From the NCBI GenBank assembly GCA_002366565.1, contig DFBJ01000014.1:1-15898 (forward strand): a DNA stretch of 15,898 bases, written 5' to 3'. Below, piece by piece: positions 7,296 to 14,327 of the stretch; within the stretch, counting starts at the first letter, position 1, and every line of letters starts with the position of its first letter. The translations under genes and the position numbers were made by a program. The stretch comes from Bacteriovoracaceae bacterium UBA3083 (GTDB lineage Bacteria; Bdellovibrionota; Bacteriovoracia; Bacteriovoracales; Bacteriovoracaceae). The notes beneath the pieces were generated by a model. The model had not been told where the DNA came from and did no database searches. It was given only the letters and a program-made list of their open reading frames with translations.

Positions 7296-7311
7296 CCCCG
7301 CTTTCCGATAC
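7284..7311 (+). promoter_or_regulatory. Possible sigma28 (FliA)-like promoter for the small ORF
   Basis: TCAAGTTT (7284-7291) matches the FliA -35 consensus TAAAGTTT at 7 of 8 positions. TCCGATAC (7304-7311) matches GCCGATAA at 6 of 8. The spacer is 12 bases instead of the usual 11. No sigma70 promoter stands out here. The -35 half lies in the right arm of the preceding terminator, so the match may be chance. Confidence 0.25.
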
Positions 7312-7318
7312 GTAATGT

Positions 7319-7507
7319 ATGAAAGTAAATCAATCGACACAAGAAAAAATTAGAGAGATCAACAGGGCCGGTTCAATTGCGACTAAGACAAAGATCACTT
7401 TGGATGCAGTAGAAAAGAATGCTAAAGAATCAAATGCCCAATTAAAAAGTCCATCTAAGTTTATAAAACAGATGGCTTCAGCATTTAATAAACTCAATAT
7501 TTTCTAA
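7319..7507 (+). CDS. Small basic protein of unknown function (62 residues)
   Basis: I do not recognise this protein. It has 62 residues, about +7 net charge (12 Lys/Arg, 5 Asp/Glu), no signal peptide and no transmembrane segment. It is predicted helical, with Asn/Lys/Ala-rich sequence (LDAVEKNAKESNAQLKSP) and a hydrophobic end (ASAFNKLNIF). It sits alone on the plus strand between the terminator of the catabolic operon and the terminator of the convergent tig gene, which suggests an independent transcript if it is expressed. No Shine-Dalgarno is visible before ATG. A sigma28-like sequence upstream would place the transcription start near the ATG. It ends one base before the A-run that forms the U-tract of the tig terminator. 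It could be a real small gene or a chance ORF; codon use resembles the neighbours but the length is short. Confidence 0.5.
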   Translation: MKVNQSTQEKIREINRAGSIATKTKITLDAVEKNAKESNAQLKSPSKFIKQMASAFNKLNIF

Positions 7508-7533
7508 AAAAAGGCCCACATAAAAGTGGGCCT
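7506..7533 (-). terminator. Strong intrinsic terminator of tig
   Basis: Read on the minus strand, aggcccac (7533-7526) and gtgggcct (7519-7512) form a perfect 8-bp GC-rich stem with a 6-base loop, immediately followed by a run of seven T (7512-7506, the first T being part of the stem). It lies about 27 bases after the tig stop. On the plus strand the hairpin has no T tract after it, so it should act mainly on tig. Confidence 0.85.
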
Positions 7534-7559
7534 AGATATAATTATAAATTTCTTTAAAA

Positions 7560-8840
7560 TTATTTTACTTTGATTTCTTCTTTTAATTTTTCAAAAGTTT
7601 TCTCTTCTCTAATTGCATACATTAAGTTTCCTTTAAGTTTTGCATCAGAACCGTAGTAACTTTTAATTTGCTCAGCTTCCATTCCAGAACCTGCTGCCAT
7701 CTCTTCAATTTTTGCATCAAAGTCAGAATCACTTGCTTCAACATTATATTTCTTTGCAAGATTATCAAGAATTAGACCTGAACGAACTTGGAAAGTTGCT
7801 TTCTCAGAAAGATCTCCGGCCCATTTCTCAAAGTATTCACCTAGCATTTGCTCGTTGAAACCTTGTCCTTTAAGGTTTCTAGAAAGGTCTTCTTTAAGGC
7901 TAGCTTCTTGTTGAGAAACTAAAGATGCTGGAACATCAAACTTATTTGCTTCAATTAGCTTCTCAAGAATTTCTTGGTGTAGCTTTTCAGAAGCTTCTCT
8001 TTCTTTTTGGCTAAATAGGTTTGCCTTTGTCTTTGTTTTGAAATCTTCAACAGACTCAAAACCAAATTCTTTAGCTAGTTCATCAGTAAAATCTGGGAAC
8101 ATTTTTTGCTTAATTTCAAGAAGTTCAGTTTCAAACTTAACTTTTGCATCTTTAAGCTCTTCAACGTGGTAATCAGTTGGGAAAGAAAGCTCAATAACTT
8201 TTTTCTCACCTTTTTTCATACCAATCATTTTATCTTCGAAACCTGGGATGAATTGACCAGAACCAATTTCAAGAACAAATTCTTCACCTTTCATATTCTC
8301 AGGCTTTTCACCATCTTCTTTTTCACCTTGGAAGTTAATCACTGCAAAGTGACCAGTTTCAAGTTTTACATCTTCTTCGATCTCTTTCATTTCTGCTTTA
8401 GATCCAAGGTAGTTCTTTTCCATTGCAGTAACATCTTCATCAGATACAGCAACAGTTTCTTTAGTTACAGTAATCTTATCAAGACCTTTAACTTCTACTG
8501 TTGGGAAGATTTCAACTAGGGCATCAAATTTAACTGATTTACCTTCATCGTAATTCATATTTTCAAATGTTGGGTAACCAACAATTCTTAATTCTTCTTT
8601 TTGAACAGCATCAAAGAATTGATTTTGAACAAATTGGTTAAGTGCTTCAGACTCAATTTGTGGTCCGTGAACTTGCTCAACCATACTTAAAGGAGCTTTT
8701 CCTTTTCTAAAACCTTTTAATGAAGTTGTTTTTTGCTTTTGCTTAACTGCTTTTTTAATTTCAGCTGTTAAATCTAAAGTTTCAAAATTAAAAACAAGTT
8801 TTTTTGTACAATCATTAATCGTTTCTACTGTATAAGACAT
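7560..8840 (-). CDS. tig: Trigger factor, ribosome-associated chaperone
   Basis: ATP-independent chaperone and peptidyl-prolyl isomerase that binds the ribosome exit tunnel and shields nascent chains. The N-terminal ribosome-binding domain carries the signature GFRKGKAP (43-50). The FKBP-type PPIase domain spans roughly residues 155-245 (GHFAVINFQGE ... FIPGFEDKMIGMKKGEKKVIELSFPTDY). The helical C-terminal substrate-binding domain follows. At 426 residues it is a normal family length. The frame is open to a TTG at 8915, but the extra 25 residues are not family-like. ATG at 8840 gives the expected start MSYTVETINDCTKKL and has a G-rich sequence (GGGG) about 8 bases upstream. The gene is monocistronic here, with its own promoter and a strong terminator, and the clpP and clpX genes that often follow tig are absent. 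Confidence 0.95.
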   Translation of the reverse strand: MSYTVETINDCTKKLVFNFETLDLTAEIKKAVKQKQKTTSLKGFRKGKAPLSMVEQVHGPQIESEALNQFVQNQFFDAVQKEELRIVGYPTFENMNYDEGKSVKFDALVEIFPTVEVKGLDKITVTKETVAVSDEDVTAMEKNYLGSKAEMKEIEEDVKLETGHFAVINFQGEKEDGEKPENMKGEEFVLEIGSGQFIPGFEDKMIGMKKGEKKVIELSFPTDYHVEELKDAKVKFETELLEIKQKMFPDFTDELAKEFGFESVEDFKTKTKANLFSQKEREASEKLHQEILEKLIEANKFDVPASLVSQQEASLKEDLSRNLKGQGFNEQMLGEYFEKWAGDLSEKATFQVRSGLILDNLAKKYNVEASDSDFDAKIEEMAAGSGMEAEQIKSYYGSDAKLKGNLMYAIREEKTFEKLKEEIKVK

Positions 8841-8893
8841 ATCTTTACCCCGCACAACAAGTTGCATCATTTTTGTTAAATTTATTGCAGCTG

Positions 8894-8922
8894 AAAATAT
8901 CGAAATTGACCCCAAAAGTCAA
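8894..8922 (-). promoter_or_regulatory. Predicted sigma70-type promoter of tig
   Basis: On the minus strand TTGACT (8922-8917, 5 of 6) is followed after exactly 17 bases by TATTTT (8899-8894, 4 of 6). The start of transcription would be near 8887, giving a leader of about 47 bases. The -35 box is one arm of an inverted repeat, TTGAC-N7-GTCAA (8906-8922), which could be an operator or chance. Confidence 0.5.
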
Positions 8923-8970
8923 TGAAAGTGACCTATTAGAGCAGGGTTTTAAACTCTTTATAAGATTGAT

Positions 8971-9741
8971 TTAGTAATTTACTTCCGAGAGAAATAGACC
9001 TTGAGGAGGAGCTACTGCGGCAAGCTTTCTTCCTGTAGGTTTGGATAGGGCTCCTCTCAAATCCTCAACAGAAACCTTCCCTTCACCAATATTCCAAATA
9101 GTTGAAACCATTAGCCTAACCATCTGTTTTAAAAAGCCACTTCCCTTTACCTCAAAGACAAAATACTTTGGGTAAACGCTTCCCATGAATCCTGCCGGAG
9201 ACTCCTCATAGAGAGAGCATTCAAAAATAGTTCTCACAGTTGAGCTCACCTTTGTTCCTGTAGTAAAAAAGTCAGCAAAATCGTGCTCACCAATAAACTC
9301 TCCACACGCAGATTTCATCTTTTCAATATCTAGGTCACGAGACATAAAAGTCATCATATCTGCAGCGAGGGCATCACTTCTCTTTCCAAGGCTAAAGACA
9401 TACCTATAAGTCTTATCTTTTGCTCCAAAAGTAGGATGAAAATCTTCAGTTGAGTCCTCACAAGTGAGACATTCAATATCTCTAGGTAAAATAGAATTAA
9501 TTGCTTTTCTTAAAGACTGAGCCTCTATTTTTAAAGGCATTCTCACTCGAACATATTGAGAGAGAGCATGAACTCCAGAGTCTGTTCTCCCTGATCCAAT
9601 TGAGTGAATTTCATTTGATTTAGATATCTTTGAGAGGGCCTTTTCTAACTGCCCTTGAATTGTCATCTCAGTATGGGTTTGCTTTTGCCACCCTTGATAG
9701 CGAGTTCCTTTATATTTGATCTTTAATTTATAAAAATTCAA
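8971..9741 (-). CDS. truA: tRNA pseudouridine(38-40) synthase
   Basis: Converts uridine to pseudouridine at positions 38-40 in the anticodon arm of several tRNAs. The 256-residue length is standard. Visible motifs are KIKYKGTRYQGWQKQ (7-21), the catalytic aspartate D54 in GSGRTDSGVHAL, KDKTYRYVF and a C-terminal GSGFLKQMVRLMV segment. The only start that keeps the first beta strand is TTG at 9741-9739, because an in-frame TAG lies a few codons upstream and no ATG or GTG lies between. It overlaps the end of the upstream secreted-protein gene by 14 bases, so translation is probably coupled. An AGG about 9 bases upstream is a weak ribosome-binding site. It is the last gene of the long envelope operon. 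No clear terminator was seen before the tig promoter. Confidence 0.93.
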   Translation of the reverse strand: MNFYKLKIKYKGTRYQGWQKQTHTEMTIQGQLEKALSKISKSNEIHSIGSGRTDSGVHALSQYVRVRMPLKIEAQSLRKAINSILPRDIECLTCEDSTEDFHPTFGAKDKTYRYVFSLGKRSDALAADMMTFMSRDLDIEKMKSACGEFIGEHDFADFFTTGTKVSSTVRTIFECSLYEESPAGFMGSVYPKYFVFEVKGSGFLKQMVRLMVSTIWNIGEGKVSVEDLRGALSKPTGRKLAAVAPPQGLFLSEVNY

Positions 9742-10753
9742 ATGTAAAACCTAGCCCATATGATGTACCTGTAATCTCTATATCTTCATCACCAAAACCT
9801 GAATAACTTTGAGTTCTCATAATGAAGTCTAAAGACATAAAGCTTACTTCATGACTTGTATAATAATCAAAACCTGTATCTGTAAACATGTAGCTCAAGT
9901 TAAACTTAACCTTACCTTCGGCAGAATAACCAAAACCAACTTGCTTTTTTTCCTTATCTTTATCACCACTGTCTCTATCACTTCTATTTTGGATAAGGCC
10001 CATGGCACTAGGTCCACCAGCAACAGATAACTTCATAAAATGACCAACAGGGATTTCAATTAAGAGTCTTAAATCTAGCGGAAGTGAGTATAAGTTAAAG
10101 CTTGTATTACTTACTGTTCCGTCCGCTGCAAAAATCCCTTTACCTGTAGAGTAACCAACACCGATTCCACCACCATAGCCAAGATTAATATACCCTTTAT
10201 AAAGATAGCTATCTCTAGTGATATGAAGGGAGCCACCTTTAGCTCCAGAGTCTGAGTTGAAGGTTCTCTCGTATACTCCTCGAGAGTCTACATAGTCGAA
10301 ATTATTTTGAAAAAACTCAAAAGCGAGTGACGACTTAGACTTGCCACGAATACTTGCAAGAATTTCTTCATTTGTATAAGTGAGGTACTTATCAGAATTT
10401 AAACCGCTAAACGGTGCTCCTGAATTAAATTGAGTTGATGAATTATTTCCAGATACAGTCTTTCCATAATTATTAGCACCAGGAACCATAGGAGAAGCTG
10501 TTGCATTTTCTTTAACTTTATCTAGTGGTTTATCGTCTTCATCTGGAAAATATGCATTTTCTCCACCTTCAACGTCTTCCATTGGCTTATGATTTTCACT
10601 AGGAAAATAAGCACTTTCTCCACCCTCTGCGCTATCCATAGCAGGAGAAACTTCTCCTCCTGGAAAACTTTGAGAGCTACTGTCATTTGCATAACAATTT
10701 GCAATCAAACAAGTTAAAAATAAAACTTTAGTTATTCTCGTTAACTTCATCAT
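9728..10753 (-). CDS. Predicted secreted/outer-membrane protein with a 19-residue tandem repeat
   Basis: I do not recognise a named family. The 341-residue product starts with a signal peptide (MMKLTRITKVLFLTCLIANCYA), with a likely signal peptidase I cut after CYA at residue 22; C15 and C20 do not sit in a good lipobox. Residues 39-76 hold two tandem copies of a 19-residue unit (MDSAEGGESAYFPSENHKP and MEDVEGGENAYFPDEDDKP), followed by a degenerate start of a third and a Ser/Asn/Gly-rich linker to about residue 120. The rest (about 140-341) alternates polar and hydrophobic residues with many Gly, Tyr and Phe and ends in GLGFTFEFL, which resembles a small outer-membrane beta-barrel. ATG at 10753 is doubled (ATGATG) and overlaps pssA by 26 bases, with GGAAGAG just upstream. 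Coupling to the phospholipid genes suggests an envelope role; the function is unknown. Confidence 0.8.
   Translation of the reverse strand: MMKLTRITKVLFLTCLIANCYANDSSSQSFPGGEVSPAMDSAEGGESAYFPSENHKPMEDVEGGENAYFPDEDDKPLDKVKENATASPMVPGANNYGKTVSGNNSSTQFNSGAPFSGLNSDKYLTYTNEEILASIRGKSKSSLAFEFFQNNFDYVDSRGVYERTFNSDSGAKGGSLHITRDSYLYKGYINLGYGGGIGVGYSTGKGIFAADGTVSNTSFNLYSLPLDLRLLIEIPVGHFMKLSVAGGPSAMGLIQNRSDRDSGDKDKEKKQVGFGYSAEGKVKFNLSYMFTDTGFDYYTSHEVSFMSLDFIMRTQSYSGFGDEDIEITGTSYGLGFTFEFL
10526..10639 (-). repeat. Two-copy 57-bp in-frame tandem repeat
   Basis: Two adjacent 57-bp units encode the 19-residue repeats of the secreted protein. The shared core, read on the plus strand, is ggaaaata-gca-tttctccacc at about 10545 and again at about 10602. 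The copies differ at several positions but keep EGGE-x-AYFP in both proteins, so the duplication is not very recent or is under constraint. A shorter, more degraded relative (FPGGE) lies at residues 30-34. Confidence 0.75.
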
Positions 10754-11486
10754 TCTCGCTCTTCCATGAAAATACGTCTTCTAGTGCGCCCTTGTGGGTA
10801 ATAAAGTAAACTAGGCCTCCTAAAACGTAGGCTCCAGTAATAACTCCTATCATCAATTGCTCATAAGTAAATATTAGTGCAAGCAATAGAAAAATTATCG
10901 CTAAAACTCTCTTCTTATGTGTTTTAACCCAAGCTGCATTCTTAAATGAGTAGAACGGAACATTTGAGATCATCAACACTGAATAGAGTACTACATAGAA
11001 AATTGTAAATGGTGTTAGAGATTGAATAAGTTCAAACTCTATTGCTAATAATACATAACCAACAAGACCTAGTGCTGCAGTTGGAATCGGTAAACCTTGA
11101 AAGTAATCACTACTTACCTTATCAATATTTGCATTAAATCTCGCAAGCCTTAAAGCACCACATAGAAGGTAAATAAATGAGACTACCATTCCTAGTCTTC
11201 CCATATCTTTAAAGAAGCAATTATAAACTAAGAAAGAAGGAGCAATCCCAAAAGATACGACATCACTAATAGAATCAAATTGCTCACCGAACTGAGATTG
11301 AGTCCCAGTCATTCTAGCAACTCTCCCATCTACAGAATCAAAGATAGCTCCTAAAAGTAAAATCATACTCGCATTATAAAATTGTCCGTTCCAAGACATA
11401 ATAACTGAGGCAAAACCACAGGCCATATTTAACGCAGTAAAAGTATTTGGCAAAAAGAACGCTAACCTTTTAGGTTGATCAATCAT
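10728..11486 (-). CDS. pssA: CDP-diacylglycerol--serine O-phosphatidyltransferase
   Basis: Inner-membrane CDP-alcohol phosphatidyltransferase that joins serine to CDP-diacylglycerol to make phosphatidylserine. The catalytic motif is complete: D50, D53-G54, A57-R58, G67, D71 and D75 fit D-x2-D-G-x2-A-R-x8-G-x3-D-x3-D exactly. The 252-residue protein has about six to eight hydrophobic segments, and the start LPNTFTALNMACGF is typical of the Gram-positive-type (type II) PssA rather than the E. coli enzyme. Substrate specificity for serine is supported by this opening, by ALRLARFN and GLPIPTAA, and by the adjoining psd-like gene. ATG at 11486 overlaps the upstream stop as ATGA, with GAGG about 10 bases upstream. 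CdsA, encoded in the same operon, supplies its substrate. Confidence 0.93.
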   Translation of the reverse strand: MIDQPKRLAFFLPNTFTALNMACGFASVIMSWNGQFYNASMILLLGAIFDSVDGRVARMTGTQSQFGEQFDSISDVVSFGIAPSFLVYNCFFKDMGRLGMVVSFIYLLCGALRLARFNANIDKVSSDYFQGLPIPTAALGLVGYVLLAIEFELIQSLTPFTIFYVVLYSVLMISNVPFYSFKNAAWVKTHKKRVLAIIFLLLALIFTYEQLMIGVITGAYVLGGLVYFITHKGALEDVFSWKSENDEVNENN

Positions 11487-12106
11487 ATTATTTTTTCCTC
11501 AATATCAGTAGGAATACCGGCTAAAATCCCTTGCCCAGCAACCACTTCATCTTTTTCATTAATTAATACTTCTAAGGCCGATGGGATGTAAACCTTCACT
11601 TCTCCACCCATTGGAAGGAAACCAAAGTTTACCTTCTGTCTTCCTCTATCTCCAGGAAGAACTATAATCTGAGGGGCAAGCCTTAGTATATTCTGCCCAA
11701 CAGCTAAACCTATATCTAATCTACTTTTTAATCTAAATTTTACAAGGTGATCTAGACAAGCTTCACAACTGGCTTGCACTTGATGAATCTCAGAGCTTGC
11801 AGGAAAAAATAGTCCGAACTCTTTCCAAAAAGGAACTTGAATCTGAACACATGTCATGTCCTCTCCAAAGAACTCATGAGTCACTTCTTTTTCAATTTTA
11901 TAAACTCGCCCATTTACTGGGGAAACAATGACGTTGTCATTAGAGTCTTCTCTGAAATCTTGTTTTTGTTTTCTAAAAATTCCAAAAATTATGGCAAAAG
12001 TAACGACTGTTACAAAGAGACCTATTAGTCCAAATATGAGCATTAAAATTAATGCTATAAACGAAATAAAAAAATATATCCATCGAGGTAAGTAAGTTAG
12101 TCCCAT
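11483..12106 (-). CDS. Phosphatidylserine decarboxylase-like protein, probably catalytically inactive
   Basis: A 207-residue homologue of the short-form phosphatidylserine decarboxylase, with two N-terminal hydrophobic segments (about 8-45) and a beta-rich cytoplasmic domain. Recognisable family features are SPVNGRVYKIE (62-72, family S/CPxDGxV), the central strands to LAPQIIVLPGD, and FGFLPMGGEVKVYIP (161-175), where active enzymes have IxFGSRVDxYLP or LGST. In this alignment the serine that becomes the pyruvoyl cofactor is Gly (G168), the PVDG aspartate needed for self-cleavage is Asn (N65), and the usual 'FDVHVNR' histidine segment reads FWKEFGLFF (93-101). No GS or ST pair lies near the cleavage region. 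It therefore looks like a pseudoenzyme, although its place directly before pssA (ATGA overlap) is the normal psd-pssA order. It might modulate PssA or bind lipid. The alignment is by eye. Confidence 0.75.
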   Translation of the reverse strand: MGLTYLPRWIYFFISFIALILMLIFGLIGLFVTVVTFAIIFGIFRKQKQDFREDSNDNVIVSPVNGRVYKIEKEVTHEFFGEDMTCVQIQVPFWKEFGLFFPASSEIHQVQASCEACLDHLVKFRLKSRLDIGLAVGQNILRLAPQIIVLPGDRGRQKVNFGFLPMGGEVKVYIPSALEVLINEKDEVVAGQGILAGIPTDIEEKII

Positions 12107-12137
12107 ACTCTAAATCTATCAACAAATTGCGCCGATG

Positions 12138-12752
12138 TCATTTATTGCTTACGCGGAACTCATTTTCTAAAGATCTGTAATAAAAGGGCTTTTCACGAAG
12201 ACAACTCTCTGCAGCATGTACAAATAGCTTCCCTTCATTATCTTTAATTAGATGTGAGCTAAACCTATTGATATTTTCGAATATTCCCTCAAAGTGAGTC
12301 CAAAACTCTCCAAGCTCATCTCTTAGACTCTCCTGTAGAGAATCGAGTTGATCTTGAGCATGTAAAGACTTCTTCACCTCACTCCCTCTCCACTCATAGA
12401 GGAAGATCTCATTCTTAAAGGCCTTTGAAACCCATGCACCTTTTTCGACACCTAATATCTGAGGGACACTAAAGTGGTAAAAAGAATAGATTGGGATATT
12501 TTGCCACTCAAGAACTTGAGAGATTCCTTCCGAAATTCTCATTCCAGTGTATGATCCAGGACCCGCAACTTGAAAGAGTCCTTTTATATCTTTAACTTTA
12601 AGGCCTCTAGGGTCTAATAAGTTATATATATGTGAATGAATTGAAGCAGAACTTTTTCTGTCCTGAGTTTCAATTAGCTCCAACCATTTATAATCTTTGT
12701 CTAAAAGACCTAAGACCAAATGGTCGGACGTATCAATAAATAAGTATGCCAT
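12138..12752 (-). CDS. tsaB: tRNA threonylcarbamoyladenosine biosynthesis protein TsaB
   Basis: Partner of TsaD and TsaE in making t6A at position 37 of ANN-decoding tRNAs; TsaB is the non-catalytic ASKHA-fold subunit that dimerises with TsaD. The fold starts with YLFIDTSDHLVLGLLD (3-18), and the hallmark GPGSYTGMRI is at 64-73, followed by the helix ISQVLEWQNIPIYSF as in the family. At 204 residues it is slightly shorter than the E. coli protein (231), with a divergent C-terminal half. ATG at 12752 shares one base with the rseP stop (TAATG), so translation is likely coupled by reinitiation, and a GGTGAG lies upstream. It sits in an envelope operon rather than with other t6A genes. Confidence 0.9.
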   Translation of the reverse strand: MAYLFIDTSDHLVLGLLDKDYKWLELIETQDRKSSASIHSHIYNLLDPRGLKVKDIKGLFQVAGPGSYTGMRISEGISQVLEWQNIPIYSFYHFSVPQILGVEKGAWVSKAFKNEIFLYEWRGSEVKKSLHAQDQLDSLQESLRDELGEFWTHFEGIFENINRFSSHLIKDNEGKLFVHAAESCLREKPFYYRSLENEFRVSNK

Positions 12753-14320
12753 TAGAAGAATCTCACCACATCGTTAAAAATAGCCCCAATCATTAGCATT
12801 AGAAGCATAGATAGGCCAAACTGTTGTGCGATTTCCATCTTTCTTCTAGAGACTGGTCCTCTATTGATGAACTCAAGAACAAGAAACATGATATGTCCCC
12901 CATCAAGAACAGGGATAGGGAATAAGTTTATAACTCCGAGATTTACAGAGATCAACGCCATGAGCTGAAAAAAGTAAGATAAACTTGTTTGGAATGAGTC
13001 CGATGCCACTTTTCCAATGGCCAGAGGTCCTCCAATATTTTTTAGAGAAACTTCTCCAACAATAAGTTTTTTAAATGAACCAACTGTCTTAACAATAGTA
13101 TCCCAAGTTCTTGTAAATGCTCCTGTAAAAGATCCAACGAAACCTTTTGATGGAGTATCAACAAATCTCATTCCTTGAAATATACCATTTGAGTAAACAC
13201 CAATTAACTTAACTTCTTTATCGCCTTGTTTCTTAATGTCTGGAGTTAGTGAAACACTCTTTTCTTCACCTTTAGATAGAACCTTAACCTGAACTACTTC
13301 TGAATCAGTCTTTTGTAGAGTTGATCTAAGTATATCAAAGCTATAAATATCTTTTCCGTTTAAACCTAGAATTATATCTCCACCTACAATTCCTGATTTC
13401 TCAGCAGGTGATTTCATAGAGATACTCTTTACAAACATATCATTAGGATAAAGCTTGGCCTCTCTCATCGTTTGAAAGAATGCCTCATTTCCATTTGACT
13501 CAAATTTTATCTCAGCAACAAATGGTCTTTCTTCCTGGAGCTTTATATCTCCAAGGTCTGCATCTTTTTTAATTTTAAATAAGTAAATTGATTGATTACT
13601 TGCGTGATCAGCCAGCTCATCTAAAGACTCAGACCAGTTAACAGAATCTTTATTTAAAGATAGTGCAAAGACATCACCATTAAATGACGTCATTACTGGA
13701 CGTCTTAAGAATGGAGGGTAATTCACCATTTCTTCAAAGAACTCTTCTCCAGTCATTCCTATTTTTACAGTCTTAAGTTCTCCAAATCTTTCAACAGTTA
13801 GCGTCTTTACTCCGCCATCCATTAAAACAACATCAGAAGGATTTGAAACAGACTCTCCGTTTACTCTTTTAAGAATATCTCCAGTCTTGATACCAAAGCT
13901 TGCAAACTTAGAATCATTTGCCACTAGACCCATTTTTAGCTCAGGCATTTTTTCTCCACCAATTAATAGAGAGAAGAAAATAACGTAGGCCATAATGAAG
14001 TTCGCAAGTGGACCACCAAAAACGATCCAAAATCTAGCCCACTTACTCTTGTGAGTGAAACTATATTTGCGCTCTTCCTCAGGAATTGCATCACCATTGA
14101 AAGGGTCATCCCCATACATTTTCACATACCCACCTAGTGGAATTAATGAAACAGCGTACTCAGTATCACCTTTTTTAAATTTAAATAACTTTGGTCCAAA
14201 ACCAATTGAGAAGACTTGTACTCTCACACCAAATAATCGAGCAAAGAGAAAGTGTCCTAACTCGTGAAAGAAAACTAAAGGGCCAAGAAATAAAATAAAT
14301 ATTAAAACTTTTTCTATCAT
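12752..14320 (-). CDS. rseP: RseP-type site-2 intramembrane zinc metalloprotease
   Basis: Inner-membrane protease that cuts transmembrane segments of anti-sigma factors and remnant signal peptides. The zinc site HELGH (H19, E20, H23) lies in the first membrane segment, and the third ligand is D473 in NLFPIPVLDGGH in a C-terminal membrane segment. GGYVKMYGDD (63-72) and the FGGPLANF segment (101-108) are family features. Two PDZ-like regions are visible, about 128-190 (KTGDILKRVNGESV) and about 293-358 (SPAEKSGIVGGDIILGLNGKDI). The 522 residues exceed the 450 of E. coli RseP by about 70, with extra sequence between the PDZ domains (about 190-290). ATG at 14320 has GGATAGG upstream, which includes the cdsA stop codon. 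No candidate anti-sigma factor gene is in the window. Confidence 0.95.
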   Translation of the reverse strand: MIEKVLIFILFLGPLVFFHELGHFLFARLFGVRVQVFSIGFGPKLFKFKKGDTEYAVSLIPLGGYVKMYGDDPFNGDAIPEEERKYSFTHKSKWARFWIVFGGPLANFIMAYVIFFSLLIGGEKMPELKMGLVANDSKFASFGIKTGDILKRVNGESVSNPSDVVLMDGGVKTLTVERFGELKTVKIGMTGEEFFEEMVNYPPFLRRPVMTSFNGDVFALSLNKDSVNWSESLDELADHASNQSIYLFKIKKDADLGDIKLQEERPFVAEIKFESNGNEAFFQTMREAKLYPNDMFVKSISMKSPAEKSGIVGGDIILGLNGKDIYSFDILRSTLQKTDSEVVQVKVLSKGEEKSVSLTPDIKKQGDKEVKLIGVYSNGIFQGMRFVDTPSKGFVGSFTGAFTRTWDTIVKTVGSFKKLIVGEVSLKNIGGPLAIGKVASDSFQTSLSYFFQLMALISVNLGVINLFPIPVLDGGHIMFLVLEFINRGPVSRRKMEIAQQFGLSMLLMLMIGAIFNDVVRFF

Positions 14321-14327
14321 TTTTTAC

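Noticed and set aside
7504..7533. Hairpin as a plus-strand terminator for the small ORF
   Set aside because: No T tract follows it on the plus strand; the seven-T run is on the minus side, so it belongs to tig.
8106..8519. 137-residue plus-strand ORF opposite tig
   Set aside because: Phe/Asn-rich translation typical of the antisense of a Lys/Glu-rich gene; no ribosome-binding site and it lies wholly within tig.
8841..8915. N-terminal extension of trigger factor from a TTG at 8915
   Set aside because: The 25 extra residues are unlike the family, run through the predicted promoter -10 region and transcription start, and ATG 8840 gives the standard N-terminus with a G-rich ribosome-binding site.
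10694..10711. Lipoprotein lipobox at C15 or C20 of the secreted protein
   Set aside because: The residue before each cysteine is Thr or Asn, not Gly, Ala or Ser; a signal peptidase I site after residue 22 fits better.
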